From Thalassia testudinum (taxonomy: Eukaryota; Streptophyta; Magnoliopsida; Alismatales; Hydrocharitaceae), in assembly GCA_037157565.1 (NCBI GenBank), contig JAZHRO010000022.1, positions 4,216,001 to 4,280,000 on the forward strand: DNA of 64,000 nt. Direction: 5' to 3'. Shown in pieces: positions 23,291 through 34,620 of this stretch. The notes under the pieces are model-generated. The model ran no database searches and was not told where the DNA came from. It worked only from the letters and a program-made list of their open reading frames with translations. Made by a program: the position numbers and the translations under genes. Position 1 is the first letter of the stretch. Each line of letters starts with the position of its first letter.

Positions 23291-25130
23291 TAGAAATTTA
23301 ATTTTAGGTTAATTTAATTTTTTTATATACTACTTAGGTTAGAAATTTAATTATGAATGCAATTTAACTATATACTTAATTTAATTATGTAAAGAGTTGA
23401 GAAGTTTAATTATGAATGTTGTAATGGGTTTGATCAAGTGAATGGGTTTTTTACCTATTTGATTGGAATAATGGCGATGGGCTTGAGCTGTTGTAATTGA
23501 TTTTTATTATTTATTGAGCTTATGCCTAATTTTAATGTTGGATATTATTTTTCTTCTTTTCCTGGTAGCCACAGCGAAGGAAAATCCAATACATAGATTA
23601 GAGGCCATGGCAACGACCAAATGGCTTTTCGATCAATAGTGTGCAGGCTAGTTGGAGAATTAGATCATTATGGCGACCATAGATCAAATGCCCACTTGGG
23701 CTCTATTTGAATTCAATCCAAAGTATTTCAATGTGTTATTCAAAGATTGATTGATGTTTGAAATGTTATAACATAGGTCTAAGATTGATTTGAGTTGAAT
23801 TTACTCTATGATTTGATTTATTCTTTCAAGCTATCTATAGCTTAAGGAATAGATTAAATTAGGGTTTTTAAGATCGATAAGGCTGTAATTTGATTCTCAT
23901 TGAGTTCCAAGTGTTTTTTTGAATAGATGCGACACTTAGTAATGAGAACTATATGTTTTGAAGTTGATCTGAGTACCTGAGTTTCCTTACTTCCTTGCTG
24001 TCTATAATGAGAATAGTACGATTAATCAAGATTTTCTGATACTCAATGAGCATTGAATTAATCTATGTAAGTTGTAAATCATTCAAGGAGCAATTACAAT
24101 GACTTGGAATGAGATTTTTCCTGAATTGGGTGTGATTAGAGATTTATTGGTTTTACTACTCAGTTCTGATGGGATTTATGAGTTCTAGTCATTCATTCAA
24201 TGTGCTGAGGTTTTGGTTAATGTTCAAATATGATTCATATTGATTCTTGAGATTATAAATGTGTTTTTGATGAAGAATTAGAACTTTAAATCAGAATGAT
24301 ATGGTATGAATCATGTTTGGGTAGTACTAACCACTTCATGACCACATTGACTATCATAAGTAGTTACATGTTGAAACGACGCTAGTCATGTATTTCTAAT
24401 AATTGAACTAAACTGCATGTTTGAATTGTGTTCCCAAATTGTTTGAATTATTTGATATTTATGTTTGATTATGAAATTGTTATTACAACTTTGTAGATAC
24501 ACACTTGCACAAATTTAGATGCACGGTATGATAAACAATAGGAATTCTAACCCCTAGGTAACAGGTTGTGGGAGGGATATAATTGTGTCAAAATACTAGT
24601 CCGTCGAGACTTGTGATCTTGTTATACAGACACTATATAGTGTGTGTATACCTCACGTACATGCACAATGCGTTGTCTTTATAACATGCCATAAGTGTCA
24701 TCGTCCTTTATTCAGAGAAGTTCTAAACAAAGGGGGATCCTTGAAGATTTGGTCACAACTTAGGGTTACTTATTGCATGTAGCTAGTGTTTGTAGAAATT
24801 TTGGTTGCATTTCCTCGCTCTTCTCCCGTATACCAACTAATCTTAGCTCTGTTCCTGAAGTGCCCTTTAGTGAGGGCTATTGGGGATGTTGTTAAGGTTA
24901 GTCTTAGGGGATATACTGGAAAAGTGCGGGGAAATGCTACTGAAATTTCTTCAAACACTGGTTGCATGTAAGAAGTAATGTTGTGATCAAATCTTCAATG
25001 ATGGGCTATCAAGTGAAAATCTTCTTAAAATACGCATTTCTTCTTTATTCGAGTATGGCTTATGAATGATCTAAAAATACACATTCTTACCTTATTTGTG
25101 TCCAACTTATGAGTGGTTGTCTTTTACATC
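23291..25130 (+). other. CACTA noncoding stretch before the transposase
   Basis: AT-rich, no ORF with recognisable content; probably intron or leader of the transposase transcript. It holds a long imperfect inverted repeat at 24776-24972, listed separately. Confidence 0.5.
24776..24972. repeat. Imperfect inverted repeat (foldback) of about 200 bases
   Basis: The left arm starting TGCATGTAGCTAGTGTTTGT and the reverse complement of the right arm (TGCAACCAGTGTTTGAAG) pair over roughly 70-90 bases, including a TAGAAATTT-TGGTTGCATTTCC block against AGAAATTTCAGTAGCATTTCC. As a result the two strands encode similar short peptides across it. It could be a MITE or foldback element, or a hairpin RNA source. 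No clear target duplication was identified. Confidence 0.65.
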
Positions 25131-28100
25131 ATGGATAAGTCATGGATTAGTATGAGGAATTTGAATTACCACAACTACAAGAGTGGAGTGACTTTGTTTC
25201 TAGAGTGGGCATTTCATGATGATAGGAAGACATTTAGACGAGGTGAATTGCTTCAGTTGATTTTATGCCCATGTAGACAGTGTTTGAATGGGTTTCTCCA
25301 TGACTGAGACAGTTTTGGAGCATGTAATATGTAACAGTTGGTGGCAACATTACGTAAATTGGATAGCTCAAGATGAACAAATGAGAGAAGTTAGGAATGA
25401 AACAATTGAAGCCCTTGAAGGAAGTGATGATAATCAAGGAGATGAATTAGATGAAATGTTACATGATATGAGAGCAGCAGACCATAAGGATGCAGATGAT
25501 GATGAGACATTGCTAGATTGTAATGAGTTATATGATGCAGTCAAAGCAGTAGAGGATCCAATTGCTCCTGGAATAACGTCAATGTCGAAGTTGTCATTCC
25601 TTTTGAAATTATTTCAGATGAAAGTGATGAATAGAGCCATAGCGAAATTAATGTCTGAGGTTCTGGAATTCATTGGAGATCTATTGAATAATCCGACTAT
25701 ATATCTTAAGTCATGGTATGATGTGAAAAAGTAGATATGTGGGCTCGGACTGAAGTGTGAGAAGATTGATGCCTATCGTAATGACTGCGTCCTATATAGA
25801 AATGAATACTCAGGGTTGACTAACTGTCCTAAATGTGGTGAAGAGAGATATAAGGTGGGTAAGTCAACAAACACTGGTAGGAAGAAACAGCTGGAGAAGG
25901 TTCTCAATTTTTTGCCACTGATCCCTAGGCTACATCACTTATTCATTTCCAGTAAAACAATAAAATTGATGTTGTGGCATCAGGATAATAAATCGAAAGA
26001 TGGATGCATCCGTCATCCAACAGATTCTGATGAGTGGAACAAATTTAACGAGAATCACTCATTATTCGGAAAGAAGGCAAGGAATGTGAGACTAGGCCTT
26101 GCAAGTGATGGATTCAATCCATTCAAAAGTATGTATCCATCATATTCCATATGGCCAGTGGTCATCATAACTTACAACTTACCCCCATGGCTATGCATGC
26201 GATCTTCATTCATGATGTTGACACTCCTTATCCCAGGACCCATGCAACCAAGAAATGCAATAGATGTTTATCTTCAGCCATTGATTGATGAACTAAAAGT
26301 GTTGTGGTATAGTGGCATTCAAACATATGATGCAGACAAGAAACAATTCTTCCAGTTGCACATAGCATTACTGTACATAGCATTACTGTGGACAATCAAT
26401 GACTTTCCAACATATGCAAATTTGTCAGGAAGGAGTACGAAGGGGAAGTTTGCCTGTCCAATCTGTATGGATGATACTCATCACCTGAGATTGCCTGAAA
26501 GTAAGAAGTTTTGTTACTTAGGGCATCGCAAGTTTTTGCCCATTAAACATAAATGGCGAACGTCACAATTCAAGGACAGATTTGATGGTAAAGCATGTCG
26601 TATTCGTTGAGAAATCCGAGGAATAAACTTAGCACAAATTCTATTAGGCTGTCGAGGATGAAAATCATCGAAACATTGCAACAGCTTGGAGAAATACGTT
26701 TGGGTCATCTTTTCAAGAATGACTTGGCTTCTTTACGAAACTCAGGGTTTGGGAAGAAAAGCATATTTTTTATGGAGCATCCATATTGGAAGGATTTGAC
26801 AGTGTGGTACAATTTAGATGTTACGCATATCAAAAAGAATGTAATGGACAACATTGTTGATGTATTAAACCTAATAGACAGCTCGAAGGATAAAGTTAAA
26901 ATAAGGAATGATATGAAAATTTTAGGTATTCGTCCTGAGTTGCACGTTGAAGGAGGGTCTCACTTTCCAGAAGCTATATACAGTCTTACCGGAGAATAGA
27001 GGCAAAGGATTTTCTCCTTCCTTAAAGAATTCGGGTTCCAGATAGGTATTCATCGCAACTTTCACATTGTGTAAATGAAGCGCAAAAGAAGATTACTAGG
27101 TTAAAAAGTCATGATTCTCATGTGTACATGCAAATCTTATTCCCACTAGCGATACGTGGGGTGATGCCTGATCCAGTAGTCGATTCTTTGACGGAGATGA
27201 GTAGTTATTTTAAAGTTATTTGTTCAAAGAAATTAGATACTGAACTGTTCAAAGAAATTAGATACTGAATTGCTAAACTATTGGGATAAACAAATTGTAA
27301 TCACACTTTGTAAAATGGAGCAGATTTTCCTACTTTCATTTTTCGACATTATGGTTTATGTCACTCTTCATCTTTCAAATGAATCGAGAATTACTGGACC
27401 CGTGCAATACAGATGGATGTATCCAATTGAACGATATTTGAAGAAATTAAAAGATTGTCTTGAATAAGGCTAAACCAGAAGGGTCAATTGTTGAAGGTTA
27501 TCTTGTAGAAGAATGTATTAACTTCTGTGCCATGTACATGAATGAAACAGACAATAGATTTAATCCTCTTGAACGAAACTATGAAGGAGAATTTAATGGT
27601 AACGATGAGGATTGTCTGTCCATATTTAACATTGGAGGGAGGTCGATCCTACGAACGGAGGTTAAGCCCATATCAGAAATGGACCGACATTTGGTACACT
27701 TGTACATTTTGAAGCAAATTCCAGAAGTGGATGAATTTTACAATGAATTTAAAGAATCATCTGATACATCTACACACGACTTGCAGTTCCTTCATTGGTT
27801 CAAGGATCGTGTAAATAAACTGAAAGAAAATAGGGATCCACGGTGGGTACAGGATTTTGATGTAATTGCTGATACACCTTTGACATACAGATGTTACCAT
27901 TCTAGATACATAATTAATGGTTTTAAAATCAAATTACGATCCATTGATGATGCAAAGGCCATGCAACAGGCGAAAGTTCTTGTCAGTTGTGACCTAAGCA
28001 CTAGTTGTGATGGGTATTATGGCCAAATTGAAGAGATTGTGGAAATGAGTTTCAAGTTTGACCGTAAGGTAGTTCTATTTAAGTGTGATTGGTTTGATAA

Positions 28101-28392
28101 TTTTAAAGATGGCATTGGATTAAAAATTGATAAGAAACACGAATTCTTGAGCTTAAGTAAAAATCGTCATATCGTCCAATCATCAGAACCATTCACACTA
28201 GCTTGTCAGGTAGCACAAGTATTCTACATGCCTGATAATAGTAGAAAGGGGTGGATTATACCAGGTAGAGCTCAACCACATGAACAATATGATGCAGGAA
28301 AAGATCTACACTCAAATGTTGAATCTGAAGCATATCAACAAAACCCACAAAGTGAAGAACTTGCCCCTGGTGCAACTGACATTGACATATAA
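25131..28392 (+). pseudogene. CACTA transposase, TNPD/TNP2 type (decayed)
   Basis: This would cut and rejoin the CACTA ends. From ATG 25131 (MDKSWIS) comes the transposase-associated N-terminal domain with GVTLFLEWAF and LCPCRQCLNG. After a frameshift near 25290-25310 the frame 25288-26610 (one TAG at 25732) holds the TNP2 region: NCPKCGEERY, RHPTDSDEWNKF, LASDGFNPF, YNLPPWLCM, LLIPGPMQP and NAIDVYLQPLIDEL, LSGRSTKGKFACPIC. A second frameshift near 26600 leads to 26595-27467, including a DUF4218-like GPVQYRWMYPIERYLKKLK. A third near 27465 leads to 27460-28392 with AKPEGSIVEGYLVEECINF and a DUF4216-like YYGQIEEIVEM and VVLFKCDWFDNF. Three frameshifts and extra stops make it inactive as written. 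Confidence 0.93.
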
Positions 28393-28658
28393 GGTAAATT
28401 TTCATAAGTCTTAATTCATAACTATAAATATAAATAAATTATGAAATTCCTAGTTTATTTTGTTTAAATTACCTTTTAATTATTTTATCTTTTATTAAAG
28501 GTTACGTTCATTTATATATCAAAACTGAAAATCTTTTTATTACCTTCTCATATAGGTTCTTTGCATTCTCCTACTATTTGTGCATCGATTGTTTCCATTT
28601 CATCACTATGGTGAGTTTCTTAGTACATTTTTCTTAAAATTCTATTATCATGTTAGAT

Positions 28659-28790
28659 GTGGGTTGTGCCCACTTAGGTTTACTTTAAGAGTGGGGTGTG
28701 CCCACTTAGGTTCATTTTTTGTGTGGGGTGTGCCCACTTAGATTTATTTTTTTTGTGGGGTGTGCCCACTTAGATTTATTTCTTGTGTGG
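28659..28790 (+). repeat. 32-bp minisatellite, four copies plus a partial fifth
   Basis: Copies start at 28659, 28691, 28723 and 28755, exactly 32 bases apart, with a degenerate start of a fifth at 28787. The core is GTGGGGTGTGCCCACTTAG, followed by a T-rich part. The core contains a GTGGG / CCCAC inverted pair. Confidence 0.92.
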
Positions 28791-28828
28791 GATGATGCTT
28801 TTTTTTTGTATCTTGAATGCTTTATGTT

Positions 28829-29463
28829 GAAGAAAGAGAAGAAAGAGGAGAGGAAATAAGAAGGGGAGGGTAATTAAGGAAGGAAGAGAGAAAGAGGAGA
28901 GGTAAGGAGAAAGGGAGAAAGAGAAGGGGAGGGTAAGGGAAGGAGAAAGAGGAGAAGAAAGAGGAGAGGAAATAAGAAGGGGAGGGTAACTAAGGAAGAA
29001 AGGGAGAAAGAGAAGGGGAGGTTAAGGAGAAAGGGAGAAAGAGAAGGGGAGGGTAATTAAGGAAGGAAGAGAGAAAGAGAAGGGGAGGTAAGGGAGAAAG
29101 GGAGAAAGAGAAGGGGAGGGTAAGGGAAGGGGAAAGAGGAGAAGAAAGAGGAGAGGAAATAAGAAGGGGATGGTAACTAAGGAAGAAGGAGAGAAAGAGA
29201 AGGGAAGGTTAAGGAGAAAGGGAGAAAGAGAAGGGGAGGGTAAGGGAGGGGAAAGAGGAGAAGAAAGAGGAGGGGAAATAAGAGGGGGAGGGTAACTAGG
29301 GAAGAAAGGGAGAAAGAGAAGGAGAAGAGGAAGGGGAGAAAGAGGAAGGGGAGGTTAAGGAGAAAGGGAGAAAGAGAAGGAGAAGAAAGAGGAATGGGAG
29401 GGTAAGGGAAGGGGAAACAGAATGGGAAAAAGAGGAAGGGGAGGGAAATGGAGAAAGGGAAGG
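28829..29463 (+). repeat. Polypurine (G/A) tract of about 635 bases
   Basis: Almost only A and G on the plus strand, with occasional T in GGTTAAGG or GGTAATTAAGG. Sub-repeats such as GGAGAAAGAGAAGGGGAGGG and GAGGAGAGGAAATAAGAAGG recur several times, indicating local duplication rather than chance composition. Confidence 0.9.
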
Positions 29464-29604
29464 TTATTTCATTTACATACCCTCATTTCATTTTCAATTA
29501 TTTGTATACTTATTTCATACAGGATTTTTGAAATATCACAATATATAGGGGCAATGCTGCCGAATTTTTTAAAAAATATCTGATTATTTGTGATGTTTTC
29601 ATGC

Positions 29605-31590
29605 AGGTTATTTTCAAGAAAAAGGCTAATAGGAGGAGCAGGGAGGATGCTCAAGCCTCCCATCAACCTAAGGCACCCCGCCAGCTGCCTCAGCCTCAGC
29701 ATTAGCCCCAGGCACCTCACCAGCAATTTCTGAGGCCTAGAGATGTAGCTCGATATTTCCAAAGTCAGGGGAAGGGAGGTAGGGGGAAGGGGAAGTGTCC
29801 GATGCCTCCTCCGACGAATCTCCCAGCGGAGGATTCTGACTACGAGGAGGATGCACCCGTTGATGAGGAGGAGGAGGATAGTAGTTCATTTGATGAGGAG
29901 AACATTAGATTGGATGATTAGCCTGAGCAGACGGCTAACCTAGATCCTTCTCAGACAGGATATTTTACACCACCACCACCCGCCCACGGTTTAGGTATGA
30001 ATTTAAGGTTTGGTAAATGTTGTGTTCTCAAATTTCTTTCTTTGTTATTTAATTTTATGTTATAATTCTATCTTATAGGTGCACGTAGGGGGAGAGGTCC
30101 CATGTAGAGCAGGGACTTAGAGAGAATTTCGCATGGAGCCCGCATTACAGTGTGGATCATACCAACGGGGGAAGCAGTGGACTATCCTCCATTCGTCAGT
30201 AGACTGGGTACGCTGATGAAGGTGATCATCCTACTGTCCCACTTCGATTGGAGGAAGGTGCCAAACGAGCTGAAAAGGCAACTCATTTGAGAGTTAGAGG
30301 TAATTGGTAAAAACTAATAGCTTTTGTAAATTGCGTTATATAAGTGTAAATTATGTAATAATTTCTATTCTCTTTCTAATGTAGGCCACATTCGAATGGA
30401 GTGATGATCCGAACATCCCCAAATATATCCTCAAGCATGCAGCAAAGATTCATAAAGATCGGAGATTGGAGATGAAGAATAAGGTAAAAGATAAATTTTA
30501 ACTGTATTTCTTTATTTCCTTTACCACTATTCAAATATTATTTCTAACATTAAAATTATATTTTTTAGTATTATAGGAGCAGGAATCATGATAAGGCATT
30601 GCATAATGCGTCTCTTTTGATACAACCGCACATTTGGAAGGAAGCGTGTGAGTATTGGCATGATCCAGCGACGTAGGTAAAAGTATTTCATATATTATCA
30701 TTTATTTAAACATTTTATAAGTTAATAAATTGTAATTTCATTTTCAGGAGCAAGCCAAGAAAAATAAGGAAAATAGGGCTAAGGCTCCATCTGGGTAGGA
30801 GGAGCATAGCCGGGATGAAATCTATATATGTAAGTATCTTTAATTAATATTTTCTTTTAAACCTTACAAAACTTTCTAATTTATTAAAATTAACTGTTTC
30901 AAATTATTATAGTCTGTATGCATCAAGGTGCCTAGCTTGATCGGGTGGGAGTATATAAGGCCACTCATAGCAAGATGAGCGAAGAGGGAAATAGAGAGTG
31001 GCTTCACGATACATACCAACAGAGACACGTAAGTTAATAAAATATAATAGTTTTATTTAATTTTGTAATTTTATAATTAAATGAAATTACTTAACGTAAT
31101 TTAATATCTTTCATGATAATATGATCAACTTAATGCATCCTCCTGAAGATGCAAACTCCGGTACAATTCAGCAACCACTGATAGCAGAGGAGGTCTACCA
31201 GACCATCATGCCACCTAAGCATGGCCAGTACGTCCGTAGTGCAGGGAGGAGCGAGGCCGTCTCGAGGTGGTATGGGAGAAGGGGAGCATCATCCTCTTAA
31301 GCTAAGGTGCAGAAGATGAGGAGGGAGATTGCGGCATTATGCTGCAAAGATGAGGAGAAGGATCACCAGATCTAGGAGCTGATGACATTGGTCAGGGACA
31401 ATGTGATGCAAACCAAGGAATCCAACAAGACCATCAAGGAGCTCCTTGCATTACTTCAGAAGGGAGGAATTGATCACCCATCCCTTCATCAGTATAGAGA
31501 TTGTTGTGATGATGATGATTTAGGTGGTAGCAGTGCTGGAGGCATTGGTGCCACAGATAATTGTACTTTTTATATACATTACCATTTGTA
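29605..31590 (+). pseudogene. CACTA second gene, TNPA-like (Ptta/En/Spm type), multi-exon, decayed
   Basis: In En/Spm the TNPA protein binds the subterminal motifs and assists transposition. Exon-like blocks separated by AT-rich introns with GT...AG borders can be followed: about 29605-29990, 30079-30299, 30385-30483, 30569-30676, 30748-30829, 30913-31028 and 31149-31590. Encoded segments include an acidic YEEDAPVDEEEEDSSS part, ITVWIIPTGEAVDYPPF, EWSDDPNIPKYILKHAAKI, WKEACEYWHDPAT, EQAKKNKENRAKAPSG and NREWLHDTYQQRH; the block from CEYW to the NKENRAK stretch fits the Ptta/En/Spm plant transposase domain. A coiled-coil-like C-terminus with LMTLVRDNVM and TIKELLALLQKGG follows. Several TAG stops occur, and the exon borders are approximate. 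Confidence 0.72.
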
Positions 31591-31769
31591 ATGAACTTTG
31601 TATACGTTACTTTTATTTATAAAATTTTAATTTTCATTTCTTTTGTTTTTTTCAAATGCATAAATTTTTAAGTTGTGTGATTGATTTATACTCTTAATAG
31701 GACATTATTTACAGGTCTTTAACATAAATTAAATATATTTTAAAAAATTCCTTATTATTCTCTATCGTT
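31591..31769 (+). other. CACTA 3' flank of the TNPA-like gene
   Basis: AT-rich, probably 3' untranslated sequence before the subterminal array. No feature seen. Confidence 0.45.
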
Positions 31770-32235
31770 ATTTAAATATGGTCGAGAAATGTTAATATTA
31801 TCGACTGTTAAAACGGTCGCTATTTTGACTTTCCAGACTGTAATAAAATAACCGTTGCTAATAGTTAACATTCTTGACTGTATAAAATGGTCAATAAAAC
31901 AAGTTTTTTCGATCGTTACTCAATAGTTGTCGCAAAAAATTAACATTGTCGACCGTCCGTAAACCGACGAAAATATTATTATTTTCGACTGTTACTAACA
32001 AATGGTCGGAAATATGCTCTTGTTCGACTGTCTAAATAACGGTCAAGGTAAATACTTTCGTCGATGGTGGACATTAAACGGTCGGGAAAGAGCGTTACCG
32101 ACCGTTGAAAACTGACGAGAGAACTGACCAAAAAACCCAATCGCAATTGTACATTCCTCGACCCTTTTTCTCGACGGTTATTTGAACATTTGCGATCATT
32201 GTTAACGGTTGAGAATACTCAATATTCTTGTAGTG
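31770..32235 (-). repeat. CACTA right subterminal repeat array and terminal inverted repeat
   Basis: Repeated motifs close to AACGGTCGAG and CTCGACCGTT in both orientations (for example near 31780, 31955, 32040, 32085, 32150 and 32205), ending with TATTCTTGTAGTG at 32223-32235. The reverse complement starts CACTACAAGAATA, matching the left end. TTT follows at 32236-32238. Confidence 0.9.
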
Positions 32236-32828
32236 TTTAGTGTCTTGCTCCCAAATTTTAATTCAATTTGTCCCTCCTCACAATTGATATTAGCCCTAGC
32301 AATGGCCAGAAAGGGTCTCCCTAGTATGATCGGTGTATTCTTCACATTCTTAGGAGTGTCCATGTCTAAGACAATGAAATCCACTGGAAAATAGAAGTCA
32401 TGTACCCTAACTATGACATCCTCGAGAATTCCTTTTGGTGACTTAATAGAACGGTTGGCTAGCTGCAAAGTCATTTCTGTCAGTTTATGCTCAGATTCCT
32501 CGAAGTAGTTTAGTAGGGATGTAGGTATCAAATTTATGGAGGCTCCTAAGGCCAATAAAGCTCGGTCAAATTGTATATCACCGATTTCATAGGAGATTAG
32601 AGGGGTGCTTGGGACTTTTGCCTTAGGTGGGAGTTTGCTCAAAATGATGGAGCTGGCTTGCCCTGACTGTACGATCGGGTTCTCACCTTTCGTTCGCAGC
32701 TTACGCTTAGGTGTACACACGTCTTTCAGAAATCGTGCGTAAGCCAATATGTGGCGTATCGCATCCATCAAGGGGATGTTTATATGGACCTGCACAAAGA
32801 GCTTAACCAGGTCCTCCTCAGGTGCCAT
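32202..32828 (-). pseudogene. Element A aspartic protease (decayed, cut by CACTA)
   Basis: Genuine A sequence runs from 32828 down to 32236; the residues encoded below that are CACTA terminus. The minus-strand frame starts MAPEEDLVKLFVQVHINIPL, then AIRHILAYARFLKDVC and the protease core. The active site, normally ALLDLGAS, reads ALLALGAS, so the catalytic Asp is Ala. Next are NLIPTSLL, LANRSIKSPKGILEDVIVRV, the FPVDFIVLDMD block and IILGRPFLAIARANINC. The usual downstream linker to RT continues at 3281 on the other side of the CACTA element. The protease would release Gag and Pol domains from the polyprotein. Confidence 0.9.
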
Positions 32829-33909
32829 GGGTTTGGTTGTCCTTTTTCCTTAGTCAAGGCCTCGGGAAATGGAACCTTAGACGGTTCCTCTAGAATTGTC
32901 TCAGGCACTTGATCTGGGATGGGTGTGTCCTAGATGACCAATCTAGGGTTAGGGTTTGTATTACCAGGCAGGGAGTGGCTTTGATAAGGTGGGTCCTGTG
33001 TTGCTTTGCCACTACGGGTAGTTATAGAATTCAATCTTGCCTGGTTCTGGTTTGGGCTGGGCAAAATAGGTGTCTGCTGCTGAAATCCCGAGTATGAAGT
33101 TGAAGCATCCATCCTGTCAGGTGATGGGGTAGAAGGGGCCTGATAAACAAAGTAACCTTGGGCCTGATTTGGGTTCATAACGTGCCTCTAGTTTGGCACA
33201 TTATTCAAATTAGGAAGAAGCTGAGAGGGAAGTGCACCAGGCTGGCGAACACTTGCCAGTTGGGCTAGTTGATTTCGTAACTCAAAGATCTCTTCTTTGT
33301 GTTGTTTTTGCATGTCAACCGAGGTCTCGAGAATTTGAGATGTATGATCTTCTTTAGGTGGTCCAGAATGGAAGTTTTGAGTGGGTCTTGGTTGGGTTGA
33401 TAAGGTCGCAGAGCCTGTGGTTGGGGTTGGAATTGAGGTCTTAGATTCGGGTTATTACCTGACCACGAAAAGTGAGGATGATTATGCCATCCAGAGTTGT
33501 AAGTGTTGGAGAAAGGATTAGTCTGGATGGCGTGAAGATCCTCACAGGTCTGAGGAGCTTCGAGATAATCAGGGTACGGAGGTTCAGAGTTCTGCCAACT
33601 AAGGTGACCAGACCCGGAGTTGCCTCCGAAGCCATAATCAGACGGAGGTGGATATACATCCATCACTGAGGAGTGGTAGATGTTGTGCACAGCCTCCCTT
33701 CCTGTGGGCAGGTGCGTATATGTGCCTTGAGATGCAGAGGTGGATTTGTGTAGATGACGATTGATGTCATCCACCTTTTTCTCAATAATGGAGGCCTTGT
33801 CCAATTGACTGGCTACCAACTCCAGATCAACGGATACGGAAAGGCCTCATGATTTGTGTACCCCCCGATTATTTGTCAATGCGTGGGTGGGCGTCCGGTC
33901 GTACGCACC
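32829..33909 (-). pseudogene. Element A Gag C-terminal region (decayed)
   Basis: Two open pieces, 33819-33265 and 33178-32930. The first is rich in Pro, Gln, Tyr and Asn with NPFSNTYNSGWHNHPHFSW, a motif of Athila-type Gag tails. The second ends in LNSITTRSGKA, the conserved block before protease. No zinc knuckle was found in this copy. Stops and frame changes separate the pieces from each other and from the Gag core. Confidence 0.82.
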
Positions 33910-34620
33910 CTATGACTCATTGTTCAAGAAGTTCTCACACATGTTTTCGAGAATTTCCCAAATCGTGTCTTCATGTTGACCCATGATGCTACCACCATAG
34001 GTTGCATTGACAAAGAGCTTGACATCTTCACAGAGTCCATGGTAAAAGGATTGGACTTGTTCCCACTTCAGAACTCTGTGATGGGGGCACTTATGCATGA
34101 GATCCAGAAAGCAATCCCATGCTTCGTGTAGAGATTCTCCCGCTCCTTGGGAGAAGTGCGTGATTTGGTGCCGCATTGTGTTGGTACGACCAATGGGGTA
34201 GAATTTTTGCAGAAAGGCAGTTTGAAGTTCTCCCCATATGTTGATCGTGTGTGGTTGAGTTTGAAACCAGTGAGCGATTTTGTCAGCCAAGGAGAATGCG
34301 AAGAGCTTTAAGAGTAATCTGTCCTGATTCTGTACATCTGCCCCAAAGGTGTGGGCTAGATGTTTTAGGTTCTTGATGTGCTTGAAAGGATCCTCGAAGT
34401 TTAAGCCATGAAATTTTGGAGTCAAATGAAGCATGCTAGGCTTGAGATCTACCTCAAGTCCTCCCACGAGAATGTTGATTCGAGGTTCGATCTCCACCGC
34501 TACGAGATTATAGTGATCTCGCATTTGAGGATGTGGCGGTGGGTTGATGATGGCATTGATTCAATTTTGGAAATCATGGAATTGTTGCTCAAGATTAGGT
34601 TGTCCTTCTTGGTGATCCAT
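33910..34620 (-). pseudogene. Element A Gag core (decayed)
   Basis: The likely start is ATG at 34620-34618 (MDHQEGQPN); a TGA near 34561 interrupts the frame, which is then open at 34524-33910. The Retrotrans_gag domain shows LHLTPKFHGLNFEDPFKHI, FAFSLADKIAHWF, ELQTAFLQKFYPIGRT, GAGESLHEAWDCFLDLMHKC and PHHRVLKWEQVQSFYHGL. It resembles the D Gag (FLKKFLPIGRTNALRR) more closely than the G Gag. Role: particle formation around element RNA. Confidence 0.9.

Larger units (their letters stand above)
28393..29604 (+). other. CACTA spacer between the two genes
   Basis: AT-rich sequence after the transposase stop, then the 32-bp tandem repeat (28659-28790) and the polypurine tract (28829-29463). No coding content seen. 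Confidence 0.6.
3285..32235 (+). mobile_element. CACTA (En/Spm) DNA transposon with nested insertions
   Basis: The left end begins CACTAGTAGAAAAAG at 3285 and the right end, read inward on the minus strand, begins CACTACAAGAATA at 32235. TTT flanks both sides (3282-3284 and 32236-32238), matching the 3-bp target duplication of CACTA elements. Both ends carry many subterminal copies of an AACGGTCGAG-like motif. Inside are a TNP2-type transposase (25131-28392) and a TNPA-like gene (29605-31590), both on the plus strand. The insertion splits element A between protease and RT. Removing elements B and G (3833-22914) leaves an element of roughly 9.9 kb. Stops and frameshifts in the transposase mean it is probably immobile now. 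Confidence 0.93.
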
